This document shows, one piece after another, positions 1 to 10,499 of a DNA stretch of 64,000 nt. The number at the start of each line of letters is the position of its first letter. The stretch's first letter is position 1. The stretch is from NCBI GenBank assembly GCA_022828595.1, contig JAKGHH010000007.1, positions 37,696,356 through 37,760,355 on the forward strand. Reading direction: 5' to 3'. The DNA is from Nelumbo lutea. Lineage: Eukaryota > Streptophyta > Magnoliopsida > Proteales > Nelumbonaceae. The notes beneath the pieces were generated by a model. That model searched no databases and was not told where the DNA came from. It saw only the letters and a program-made list of their open reading frames with translations. Both the position numbers and the translations under genes were made by a program.

Positions 1-478
1 CTATGTGGCACGTCTCTTCTTATCTGATTCAAACCAATTAGCGCCCCCGAGACATACGCGAGCAAGATGCTCACTTGATAGCAACAAGCTTGGTTCCCTC
101 CACTTCATGAGGAATCAGATTAGGGTGATCGCGATGCCATGCAGGCGTGCTTTGTAAGCAACAAACAGATAAGCGTTATCATCTCAAACGTGCCAGGAAT
201 GTTACAATCGAGCGTTGAGGTCTATATAAAGGGGGACCCTCCACCCTCAGGAAGTACACTCACTTTTCTACTTGCAATCTACTACTTTGACTTCTTTCTT
301 ATTTATTCTCTACCACTTCGTCAACTCAATACTTACTTGACCATCAGAGTCCCCTTTCCTGAGTCATCCCCCTAGGCTCTCTGATGTTCATTTTCTTGTA
401 GACTCAGTTGCTAACGTAACCCGTTGAGCTCTGAGTTGTCATAGCCAGCAAGGATTTAGCACATTTTGACTCTCATCA
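1..478 (+). mobile_element. 5' LTR (partial) of a Tat-type Ty3/gypsy retrotransposon
   Basis: The last about 140 bp (340-478) match the segment 4660-4800 closely, so these are the two LTRs of one element. A TATA box (TATATAAA, about 223-230) sits in the U3/R part, and the LTR ends in CTCATCA directly before a primer-binding site. The left terminus is outside the window: compared with the 3' LTR, some 60 bp seem to be missing. The same LTR ending (CATCA) is seen in the two solo LTRs at 41977 and 47173, which suggests related families. Confidence 0.8.
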
Positions 479-479
479 A

Positions 480-500
480 TTGACATCGTCTGTGGGAACA
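480..500 (+). other. Degenerate primer-binding site (PBS)
   Basis: Immediately after the LTR end the sequence reads TTGACATCGTCTGTGGGAAC. Plant Tat/gypsy elements commonly carry TGGCGCCGTCTGTGGGAAC here. The differences (GGCGCCG to GACATCG) are all C-to-T or G-to-A changes at CpG/CpNpG sites, as expected from decay of methylated DNA. The identity of the primer tRNA is not determined. Confidence 0.7.
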
Positions 501-1250
501 CCAAACATAAAGGTGGTTCCTGCTCTACCTCTCTTTCACTTTTGCCAATTTCTTCACAAAAGAACAAGGAAACCCATGTTAGAGGATCTTTCTCTAGGGG
601 GAACTCCAAAATGTTGTGCCCTCAACAACACCAAAGGGGGGGAGGGGGGAATGGCAGGCAGTTTGAGGACCTAGTGTGCCTAGTTAAAAGCATGGACGTC
701 CACATGTGAACCTGGGAAGAGCGTGTGGCCACAATCGGATAGTATAAACCTAATGCACCTGCTAGGAGCAGCCTCCATGGAAATAGAATGATCAATAGCT
801 CACACCACTATAGGTCCCTCTACCTCCTTGCAACAATCGTGATGACCACACCCAAACCCATACATCAAAGTAGTGAGACTGCATGTATGTCCCTGAGGTA
901 GAAGGAAGTAAAGTGACCTCTTTCCATAGGTCTAATAACTCGCGCTCTGCGGTGGATTTCCTACAAGGTAGATATAGGAGACATCCCCAGAATGAACCAG
1001 TTGAGAACATGCTCGGCCCTAGAGAAGATCACCAAGTAAGTCCCTCCAATGATCGTGTCGATCAAACACCTCGAACACCTTGAGACATACTAAGGCATCG
1101 CTTTTAGCACTTGAGATACTCTCAAAAGAACACCCTAAGGATTTCAAGACTTTGACCTTGAAATCTTGTGATGCAGGTCCTTTGGAGCAAGCATGTGTTT
1201 GGCCTTCCCAACCACATTCCAACAAACATCTCAGATGTGGTACTCAGGAC
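501..1250 (+). other. Deleted gag-pol interval of the gypsy element
   Basis: This stretch sits where gag, protease and reverse transcriptase should be, which normally need more than 2.5 kb. Only short open frames remain and none shows a CCHC knuckle, protease DTG or reverse transcriptase YxDD motif. A large internal deletion is inferred. Nothing else is recognisable. Confidence 0.5.
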
Positions 1251-1261
1251 TTGTGCTGAAT

Positions 1262-2047
1262 GAGTTAGGAGCAATTCACTGAACTTAGCAAGTTTGATAT
1301 CTGACTCAAATCATAACCAACTATCAAGGTTCAGGTTCTAGCCGATTTTATCCCAGAGTGTACATTCAGCTCACCGACCTAGGAACTGGGCGAACAACTA
1401 GTCATCTTGGAGGCATCCACCAGTGTGGAATCTTTCACCTGATTGGAAGAAGAACCCTAGATCCTCCATGTATTGCATACCCTCAAGCTAATAGACAAGC
1501 CAAGGAGACCAAATAGACCATTCTCTGCGATTTGAAGACCCGACTAGCCTAAGCTAAGGGGTAGTGGGTGGAAGAATTCCCCAGTGTGTTGTGGGCATAT
1601 CAGACTACAATTAGGTGAATGATTGGAGAGACACCTTTCAACCTCACCTTTGGTACCGAAGTGGACATACCCACTGAGATAAAGGTGTCCTAAGGTCAAA
1701 GACTTATGATGAGGAAGAAAATGATAACGAACTTAGGACCAACTTGGACTTGATAGAAGAAGTGTGTGAGCAATCTCAATTCCAAACTATAGCCTACCAA
1801 CAAAGAGTGGCTTGCAACCACAATGTTTCAGTCAAAAGACGTTGCTTTCGAGTTGGCAATCTAGTACCTTAAAAGGTCATGGTGCCCGAGTCGGGCTTAG
1901 GGAAACTTGGTCCAAATTGGAAAGGGCCCTATAAAGTGACTAATGCATTAGGACTTGGGCACATACAAGATTGAAACCCTAGAGGGGAGGTAAGTGCCCC
2001 ATACATGGAACATCGAAAATCTCAAAAGGTACTACATATAGAGTTTT
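1262..2047 (+). pseudogene. RNase H / integrase C-terminal remnants of Ty3/gypsy pol
   Basis: Conceptual translation with several frameshifts and stops shows the end of the RNase H/connection region (ELSKFDI, then LADFIPECT, about 1275-1370). Next come integrase core motifs (AYPQANRQAKETK; then a VLWAYQTT-type and GETPFNLTFGTEV-type stretch, about 1470-1680) and the integrase C-terminal module (AYQQRVACNHN, RVGNLV, KLGPNWKGPYKV, NLKRYY, about 1790-2040). These are characteristic of plant Tat/Athila-type gypsy integrases, and no chromodomain is seen. Stops such as the one after RVGNLVP and the missing upstream domains show it is dead. It is transcribed in the same direction as the LTRs, and its product would have integrated the element's cDNA. 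Confidence 0.85.
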
Positions 2048-2346
2048 GAGCTAACTAATTCAATTTACTTCATTATTTTATTATGATTTATGTCAGTTCG
2101 ACTTCACTCACCTAACTTGGTTTGACCTAGCGAATTGGGAAGCCTGTTCTCGTTTTCATTGACACTAGGACGAGCGATCTGCTTATGCAATCTTTGCTTA
2201 CGCGACCTCAATTTAAATGCCCATTTTATTACTTAGTCACTTGGAAGGCAAAAAGAGATTGAGAAATGGCACAAAATTAGCACAAGGAGTGAAATAAAAA
2301 AGATTGTTTCTTTCAGAAAGGAAGTACAAAAGAAAGAGGAAAGTGT

Positions 2347-4260
2347 TCAACTATGACATATAGAAGTCCATAGGAAAAAGTAGTGTTCAACTATCATTGG
2401 GGGGCACGTCATAGCCCCCGATCTCCGCATCTTCACCGCTGCTAGTCTCCTTTTCTCCTCATCCTCCTTGGACTCTGCTTCCTCATCAGCCTTCTTCAAA
2501 GCTTCCAGAGTGATGGCTGATGACTTTACCCTGCTTAAGTCGTAGTCTAGGAACAATGTTGCCACAAGCTATCAGTAGATCTAAGACCTTGTTCATCGAG
2601 GAATATGCATACTCATCCCATTCTCCCAAGAACTCGGCCAAGGCAAGGTACTCATCAATCACCTCAACCTTCGTTGCCCTCAACTCCTCACGAAACATCG
2701 TCGTCCACTCAACCAACATGGTTTTTTTTTTTCTATTCTAAATTGTCAACAAGTATGGTGACATTCTTCTTGATGTTGGCCAACTTCTCTGCCATCTTAG
2801 ACTTCTCCCGCCTCTTCTACTCCAACTCCTTTTTGTCTACATCCAACTGTCCTTAGGAACCTTCAACCTCCATCATGGTCTCGTACTACCAAGAGCTTGA
2901 TTATGCTTTCCCCATCAGGTTGTGCATCAGGGTATTGACCTAACAGAAGACATTGAGTTAGTCTTAACTCACCAAAAAAAGAGGGGAACAACAAAGTAAT
3001 GACGAATACTTACCACCATGAGGTATCAAGCGATCTTCCTATCGAGCTGGAGAGGGGCCAGATTACTCTACTCATTCATGCCCTTGGGGGGAAGGCAGCC
3101 CCTTTACTCACCTCAAGCATAGTCCTTGGGTCCCAGACAGGACGCCCACTTGTGTTGATGGTGGGTGGGTTTCAAGATATCAACTCCCTTCATGCTCGGA
3201 GCCGAATGGCTCTCCTTGACAGCTCGGATGCCTAGACCGACTAGACCCGATTCCCAAGCGGCATCCCCCGACCTCTTTATGACCCCGTCTCTATTGATGT
3301 AGATGACCTCGGTGACAACTTACACAATGGCCCTGGTCTCCTCTTCAACGGCCCAAGAATGGTGACTCTTTGAGACCTTTCTCTTCTTCCTCCTCATGGC
3401 ATCAAAGACTCCAATGGTATTAACGTTCGACATTTCTACAAAAGACAAGACACCTGTTAAACAATTAACCAAGGTGAAGAATAGATGAAAAACACCTAAG
3501 TATAGAGTGGCAACCTACCCGTTGGATTGAGGTTGGGTTGGACTAATTTTTAATCGGCCAAGAAATCTCTAACATGCAACTTTTTGCGAACCAGATTTTT
3601 TTACCCTAGCCTCTAGCCGCTCATCTAAGGACTCTTCCCCTATGTCACCGATGATTGTCCTCCACTCAGAGGTGAAGAGCTATCTCCCCTCTACCGAGAC
3701 AAAAAAGAACTTCATCTTCTAGTTTGACACCTTGGAAGGGAAGTTGCCCAATAGCTGGAGCTCAGAGTGATAGGACAAGTAAAAGCAACCCTCCTTACTA
3801 GATAGTTTCTTTATCTTGTAGAGCTCAACAAGGGTAATGGTTAAGGGAATGTTAAAGCAGTGATGGGCCAAGATGGTGTCGACCAGGGTTCTCACAGAGT
3901 TTGGGTGGAGCTGGCCTATGGTTATATTATAGTATTTAAGGATCTTGAGAATGAAGGGGTGAAGTGGAAATCTCAGTCTAGCCACCAAGGCCTGCTCAAA
4001 GATGCAGGCTTTGTCCTCAGCATGGTCCCAAGGATTTGAATTAGAATCAGGTAGAATGATCTCAAACTCTTTAGGAATTTAATACCATTCCATCAGTCGT
4101 CAGACATTAGCTATTGAAAGCCAAGTTGGACAAAACTCGGACTTCTTCCTCCTAGAAGTTGAGGCCCCTTTATGGAAACCTCAACATTCTTGAGCCAAGG
4201 ACCCTTCCTGGTCAGGACGACTACTTGCTCTTCTCCCTCAAAGTTGGAGTTTGACATATT
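2347..4260 (-). pseudogene. Antisense extra ORF of a Tat-type gypsy element (PF04195-like, 'putative gypsy type transposon')
   Basis: On the minus strand, opposite to pol, translation shows a start near 4257 (MSNSNFEGEE). It continues through IPKEFEI and ARLRFPLHPFI, then GQLHPNSVRTLV and, after a stop, KFFFVS (about 4080-3700). This order of motifs is the signature of the PF04195 family, which is known to derive from antisense ORFs between pol and the 3' LTR in Tat-lineage retrotransposons. The C-terminal part (EWTTMFREELRATK, VIDEYLALAEFLGEWDEY, 2720-2560) also resembles these proteins. Multiple stops and frameshifts break it. The function of the family is unknown. Its position between integrase and 3' LTR agrees with the Tat assignment of the whole element. 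Confidence 0.75.
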
Positions 4261-4480
4261 TAGAAAGGAAAGTGGAAAAGTAATAAGACTCACCCGAAGG
4301 AAGCTAGAACCGAGCAACTTGGCTACCTAACTCTACTGTACTCTGAGCTCCCCGACCTCGCTTCAATGAAAATTCATAGAGGACAAGTGAAAAATGGACC
4401 CTTTGGCTCCATTATTTACAAGCAAAAGACTCGGACTACTAATGGTTAAGGTCGACTCAATCCAACAGTCACAAAGGGCA

Positions 4481-4800
4481 TGATGGTTCATCTTTTGAGG
4501 CCCAAAATTAGTTTAGCAATTTTTTTGGTGTCCCACACCTGCCACATGACTTGTCAATTGGTTCCAACCCAATAAATCGAACCGGCATGAATCCATGACC
4601 TAACAAGAAATTGACTCTGAAATGTCTAACAAAAACCTCCTCAAACTGAAGTACTTCCTTGACCATCAAAGTCCCCTTGCCCAGGTCATCCCCTCAAACT
4701 CCCTAACATTCCTTTTCTTGCAAACTCAACTACCGATGTAACCCATCGAGCTCCAAGTTGTCATAGCCAGTAGGGATTCAACACATTTTGACCCTCATCG
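4481..4800 (+). mobile_element. 3' LTR (internally shortened) of the gypsy element
   Basis: It begins TGATGGTTCATC just after a purine-rich CACAAAGGGCA tract (polypurine-tract candidate, about 4470-4480) and ends CCTCATCG. The last about 140 bp align with 340-478. It is about 320 bp long and lacks the TATA-box part present in the 5' LTR, so it carries an internal deletion. No clean target-site duplication can be tested because the left end is outside the window. Confidence 0.75.
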
Positions 4801-5519
4801 ATATAATAAAAAACAATTCGATCCAAGTGGTTGAACCACCTGATCATCAAGTTACAAGTTGAACATTCAATGTATGTGCAAATTTTGGGTGCCATAATTT
4901 TGTGCCTAAATGTTCAATTGGGGTGATCCTTTTTTTATTTTGGGTAATATTTCAAGATCAGTGCGTCTCAACCTTGTTGCACAATTTTTTTTTTCAAAAA
5001 AAACATTCTTTGGCCTCAAATTGTAATTTTTAGCAATTTCTTACAAATAAAAACTAAAGTTTGAATTAAAAAATAATACTTATATTATATGTAGAATTTA
5101 ATTATACATTATTTCTTGGTAACATATGTGTTTACATACACAGACATATATATACCCATATATATAGGGTGATGGCATGGCATGGTTTCACTCATTCAGC
5201 CTTGTCAACTGAATTGGTGACCCGTGATCTAGAGGTAAAAATAGTTCCGCCTCTTGGTCAATTTTTAAAACATTGGCACTAATAGATGTTTCCAATGTAC
5301 AGTTGTAGATATGTATTTGTGACCAATGGATTTGGGCTCCTAATCTAATGCCGTGGCCACTTTTGTTAGACATAACACACCATTTTAACAATTTATTATT
5401 TTGCATTTGAGAGTGCTTTTTGGTTTAAATGGGCTTTTGAAAAAACCTTTTCTTTGAAATGGATTTAAAAAAATGATTTTTAGTGTGTCTAGTCATCAAT
5501 TTTTTTTGTTCAAAATAGC
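4801..5519. other. Intergenic AT-rich sequence
   Basis: No gene recognised. It contains T- and A-tracts (about 4989-5005) and a short TATATA stretch (about 5148-5166). Short open frames are not similar to any family I know. Confidence 0.5.
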
Positions 5520-6670
5520 TTCTTGCAAAAGCTAAATGTGTCAACCCTATGTGTTTTGATGATAACAAACTCATTAATAGTACTAATGAATGAGTTAAAT
5601 TTGTAGTTGTATCCATAGAGATAAGATTTATTCAACATATTGCTAAGAGAAGACAAGTATGTATAAATTATGTGTGCAGCTCTTAATCTTCACCAACATT
5701 GTTTTTGTCTTGAACTTTATGTAAATCATATGCATGAGATGCACATTATATGGGCTTAAACTTGACCTATCTCTGTTAACTTAATCTTAAAGACCAATGG
5801 ATAGTATTAAGTTTGGTTCTTAGGTGTTTCTGGACTCAGAGTAATTTATCTAAGTTTGAAATCCTAAAGAAAAGAAAAACATTGAACCTTTGGAAAAGGA
5901 ATTTTTAAATTTTTAAGGTTAAATAATGAGTAGTCGACTACTCATAAAGATTATTCATGACAGTTAAGGGTAGTGTTGGTGAAAACTATTCCATAGTCAA
6001 TTATGAAAAAATGTTGAGTCAACTAACCATTACAGCCAAGGCATGTGCTTTTAAAAATACTATTCAATGATCAATTACAGAAAATGATGAGTCGACTAAC
6101 CATAACAACCAAAACTGAGTATAAGCTTCTTATCAACTATCAAAAGGTAATAAATGACCATAGAGAAGAAATATTCTCTCTTACAATTGGTAGTCAACCA
6201 CTAGCTTGTGCAAGTTGACTATTTGCAAAAAAAAAAAAAAGGCTATTTGAGAGCACAACATTTATTTCCTATAGTGGAATGCTTTCTATCTTGTCGGGAA
6301 CCCGATGTAAACATTTTCTAGTGTGGACTAATTCTTCCTAATAGCTTTCTAATGGTAAAATGCTCTTAGCTACTATAAATTAGTTGTTTTGCAGTTTTTG
6401 TTATCTGAAAAGAGCATTATTATAGAAAAAAAAGTCATTTATGAAGAAGAGATGTCTATGCTAAATCAGTAATAGTAAGAAAAACTAAGTAGCCTTCTTG
6501 GCTTATTTGTTTCTCACTGAGATTTGAGAACTGCATCCACATAACACACACACACACACACGACCTTCATTGGTTGATTTTTTTATTCTTTCATTCATCG
6601 GTTTAGAAGGTTTTAGATTGGGGAAAATTTTTTAAAACCCAATTCACCCTCCTCTTGGGTTAGACTAACT
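5520..6670 (+). mobile_element. Copia-like LTR fragment (SIRE-like ends) with TAGTCGACTA palindromes
   Basis: The segment opens with a TGTTTTGATGATAACAAAC stretch (about 5551-5570) and closes with AATTCACCCTCCTCTTGGG (about 6640-6660), two hallmarks of plant SIRE/Maximus-type copia LTRs. In between are repeated (A/G)GTCGACTA and AGTCAACTA words (5931, 6013, 6091, 6190) and a short (CA)n run at about 6544-6561. No pol sequence is attached, so it is a solo or truncated LTR. Boundaries are approximate. Confidence 0.55.
5926..5945. repeat. 20-bp perfect palindrome ATGAGTAGTCGACTACTCAT
   Basis: Perfect dyad symmetry centred on GTCGAC. Partial copies of the same word recur in this LTR and in the LTR pieces at 8520-8780 and 59210-59540. 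Confidence 0.9.
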
Positions 6671-6744
6671 AAGCAACAAGATGGAATTTTTTTTTTTCTA
6701 TTGGACTTTTTTCACCGAACAATTTTTTTTTACTAGCATTCTTC

Positions 6745-8785
6745 TCATATCCCGAATAGCCTAACCTAAAAGGGGGTGAATTAGTTCTAGAAGATTTTCC
6801 TCCCCAAATCAATATGTATTCAAATCTTTGAGTGATAAATAAAATGTATACAGATATAATGTAAAGTGCTTGTATGATAAAAAAATGCAACATAAAATGT
6901 ATTACAACAAAATCAAACAATAACTAGAAATAATCAAAAGGAATATACAAGATTTATAGAGGTTTAGTCAAAAGCCAGACCAATGTCCTCTTCTTATGCA
7001 CTTCACTTGATAGTTTCCACTAAATTAGTCAAACTTCATTGTGGTAGCAAAAACCTTACAACCAGTTGAACTTCCTAGATGTCAGCAAGACCTTTACAAT
7101 AGTTGGACTTTATAGGTGCCAACAATATCTTTTCTCGAATAGAGTTATGTATTATCACAACCAGTGCAATGTTCAATCACAAAACACCTAATAAAGGATC
7201 AAAGTATCAATATTAGGTATGTATTGAACAACTCAAATACGAATACGCTTTAGAAACACATGGATATGGATGAAAGGTATCAAAATGCTTGGGTACGCTA
7301 AGAAATGCATACAAATCACATAAATATATTAATAACACTAAATCTAAAGCTGAAATATCTATAAACAAGGTATAAACACATGTGAAATGTAAACTTCAAT
7401 AGGTTATATCAAGAGAAACATTGCAATCAAAATACTGGGACTCTAAAACATGTATGCATCATGCAATAATCATCACTTATAATTTTCAAATTTATTAAAA
7501 TTTTGGGAAATTTTATTTATCTATTATTTTATATAAATAATAACTCTATTTTTTCAAATCATAAATATGTTTTCAATTTAACACGTAATTGTTTTATTTT
7601 ATATATAATTATAAAATAAAACATATAAATCATTTAAAGTAGATAAATTAAATCATTTTTATAATTTTTAGTGTTTATTAATTTTTTTGGGAAAATTAAG
7701 TCTTAAATTATTCATTTTAATTTTATAATTATAATTTTCAATTTTTATTAAAGTTCAAAAGCAATCCAAAAGTTCAATATACAGTTTAATTAAACTAGGC
7801 ATCGATATGCTTCTGTATCCATGTGTATCAAATAGTATTCAGTGATATAATGTGATATGCTCCGATACAGAGGTGTATCATGCCAATACCCATGACTCAT
7901 GGGATACATACCCAATCATGGCATATCCTATATATATGGCCATGGATACGAACATGATATGCCTCCTAACAAGAGTATCATATCGATGCTTTAAATCTTA
8001 TATACAATTGCAAATACAATAGATAAAACAGTGAGAGCACATGTAAAACCTTCTACAAAGACAAATATATAAATACAACATAAACTATTCAAATGCAAAA
8101 GAATGCATAAAGAATAATGGGCTAGCATTGGAAGAGAATAAAGACTCTTGAAGATAATCAATGAAGCACAAATAGCTTTTATATGCTTTTCTTCAAGAGT
8201 GAAACCTCATTTTAGCTCAAAATTTCTTCTCTTAAGACTGCTCTTTTGTTATTGCTCTATAAAAAACTTTTTGCTCTTTAACATAATTCACTTCTTTGAG
8301 ATTTTCATCTCAAACACAAGTATTGATAGAAAGAAACTTGCTTAAAGAGCATATGAACATTATAGACCCATTGGAAAGAGATTAATCCTTTCTAGGAAAT
8401 TTTTAGAACTTTTCCCAACAAGATTGAAGATTTACCAAAAGATAAAAGAGCAGTCAAGCCATCAAATGGTTGAAAACTTATTTTTTTCACAAAATACTTT
8501 ACTGGCTTAAATTAGTTGTTGACTGCTTCAACCTTGTCGAGTGTTAGTAGTCGACTGATATATTCTAATAGTTAACTACTACTGGTAAGAGAGAATCTTT
8601 TATCTCTAGTAATTGACTACTACCTCTTGGTAGTCGACTAGTTGATGTAGTTAAGTTCTTGAGTATCATTGATTGTCACATATCACTTTTCCATTAGTTA
8701 ACTATTGGCTAAGGCCAGTGTGGCACCAGGCTAAGCTATCACATGTAGTCAACTACTTAGTGACACTAGTCTCGGCTATCACAGG
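6745..8785 (-). mobile_element. Inverted copia-like LTR fragment of the same family, with inserted AT-rich DNA
   Basis: The left edge (AAAAGGGGGTGAATTAGTTC, about 6768-6787) is the reverse complement of the CACCC-type LTR end at 6640-6660. The right part (8520-8780) again carries many TAGTCGACTA and AGTTAACTA words. The segment 6950-7190 resembles 58800-59040, which is also in reverse orientation. The middle (about 7480-7780) is a very AT-rich insertion, and 7790-8000 is full of GTATC/GATAC words typical of a degenerate repeat. No coding potential is seen. It stops exactly where the TGTAGACACCCC element starts at 8786. Confidence 0.45.
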
Positions 8786-8904
8786 TGTAGACACCCCATT
8801 TTTGTGCCCTCCAGACTTTCTGCAGCACTTCTAGCTTCAAACATGCTTCAACTAACCTCTTAGCCAACATGGGTATTTTTAGAATTTTACAAAAGTTGGG
8901 GCCT

Positions 8905-9720
8905 TAAGGATCCAAGACCATAGATACATAAAGCCCAAAAATCCAAATCTAACAACACCAAGATCACCCAAATCCAACACCGTATACCCTTTCATCTCAA
9001 GACCCAAAGCTAGAATTGATTTCGATTGTCCAATCGGATTCATTTTGATTTTGAACCTCATTTCATGTCAAATTAGAAAGACAAAACCATAGGTATATAG
9101 ATCCCAAAATTTCAAACGCAACGACACTAAAATCACCCGAATCCAACACCATTTACCCCTTCATCCTAAGACCCAAAGCCAAAACCGATTTCGTCTGATT
9201 AAAGTCATTTTGATCCTGAACCTCATTTCACTTCAAATAAGAAATCCAAAAACATAGGTACATAGAGCACAAAAATCCAAATCCAATGGCATAAAGATCA
9301 CCCAAATCTGACACCATTTACCCCTTCATCTTAATATCCGTAGGTGAAACCGATTCTGATTGTCCGATTGGAGTCATCTTGATTCTAAACTCATTTCATA
9401 TAAAATCAGAAAATCCAAAACTATAGATACATAGAGCCCAAAAATCCAAATCCACCGACACCAAAATCACTCAAATCCAACACCATTTACCCCTTCATTT
9501 CAAGACCCGAAGCCAAAACTAATTCCGATCGCCCGATCAGGATCACTTTTTATCCTGAACCATATCCCACGTGAAAACTGAAATCCAAACTTGTAGATGG
9601 ATGGAGATTAATCCAAGTCCAACAGTACTAAGATCGTCTAATTTTGACATTGTTATCCCCTCCATCTTGAGATCCAAAGCTAGACTCGATTTGGTCCTTC
9701 CGTTTTGAATCCTCTTCACT
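8905..9720. repeat. Tandem array of about 4.8 units of about 168 bp inside an LTR
   Basis: The landmark word TAGATACATA/TAGGTATATA/TAGGTACATA/TAGATGGATG occurs at 8921, 9090, 9255, 9424 and 9594, giving spacings of 169, 165, 169 and 170 bp. Each unit also repeats AACACC(A/G)TTTACCCCTTCAT, AAGACCCAAAGC and a TTTTGAT(T/C)(T/C)TGAACC-type block in the same order. Units are estimated by eye at 75-85% identity. The length is in the range of plant satellite repeats. Confidence 0.9.
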
Positions 9721-9813
9721 ACAACTTCAAAACTAGGGCATCCCACGACTAGAACTTCCTCCCAAACTCTAGAACTGTCTTAAAATCCAAAGATTTAACC
9801 AGCTAAGAGCTTC

Positions 9814-9898
9814 CAATCAATCAAGGCAATCACCTATACTTGGAATGTCCAATTTAGGTAAATCAGTGAAATTTTCCTATGATTGCCTTGATTGATTG
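9814..9898. repeat. Perfect 19-bp inverted repeat with 47-bp loop
   Basis: CAATCAATCAAGGCAATCA at 9814-9832 is the exact reverse complement of 9880-9898. It lies about 120 bp upstream of the LTR TATA box and could form a stem-loop, or mark a tiny inserted inverted repeat. Confidence 0.9.
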
Positions 9899-10499
9899 AG
9901 AGGATCTCCCTCAAAGCCGTCTTGACAACCCCTTCCCTTCCAAAAAACAAATCTTTAAACCTCAACCCTTGATTTCCCTTGGATCCTTATCTCAGCCCTC
10001 TATTCCCTTCTCAAAAATCTATAAATACCCCTAGGGGTGCCAATTGGACTGGATTTGGTCCAATCCGATCCAATCCATCATTGGTCCATTTAAAAATGGA
10101 TTGGACCAAATCTAGTTCAAACCCTATACAAACTGGGTCCAATTCGGTCCAAACTAAATGAAACTTTAAAATTTAAATAAAAGCCTAGAAAATATAAAAT
10201 ATGCAAAAACATATTAATTTTTCACAAGTATATAAAATTGACACTACCAACCTTAAAGATACAACATCAAAGAAAAATTGGGTTTTTTGAGAAGTTATGA
10301 TTTTCTCATACATGATTGGTCACTACACAAGTTTTCTATGCAAATAGAAATCTGCAAAAAGAAGTACAAAACAATATTCTGTATTCATTTTCCAGTTAGA
10401 AACTTCTGCAATATTTTCTTTCTTTTGTGCCTTGTAGTAGCCACTTTTTCACACTTCCACTTCCGATACATTTCTCAATCCTTCAACCACTTGGAATAA

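Larger units (their letters stand above)
8786..10031 (+). mobile_element. LTR of a gypsy-type element (TGTAGACACCCC start), cut off at 10031
   Basis: The start TGTAGACACCCCATTTTTGT is a common 5' end of plant LTR-retrotransposon LTRs. A TATA box (CTATAAATA, about 10018-10026) lies near the far end, as expected for a U3/R border. The sequence then breaks off into the hAT-like terminus TAGGGGTGCC at 10032. Internally it carries a 168-bp tandem array and a 19-bp inverted repeat, described separately. No PBS or internal domain follows, so it is truncated. Confidence 0.6.

Noticed and set aside
5926..6230. CRISPR-like or operator array of palindromes
   Set aside because: Spacing is irregular and the words lie inside a plant LTR. 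This is a eukaryotic genome, and no cas-like genes or regular spacers exist.
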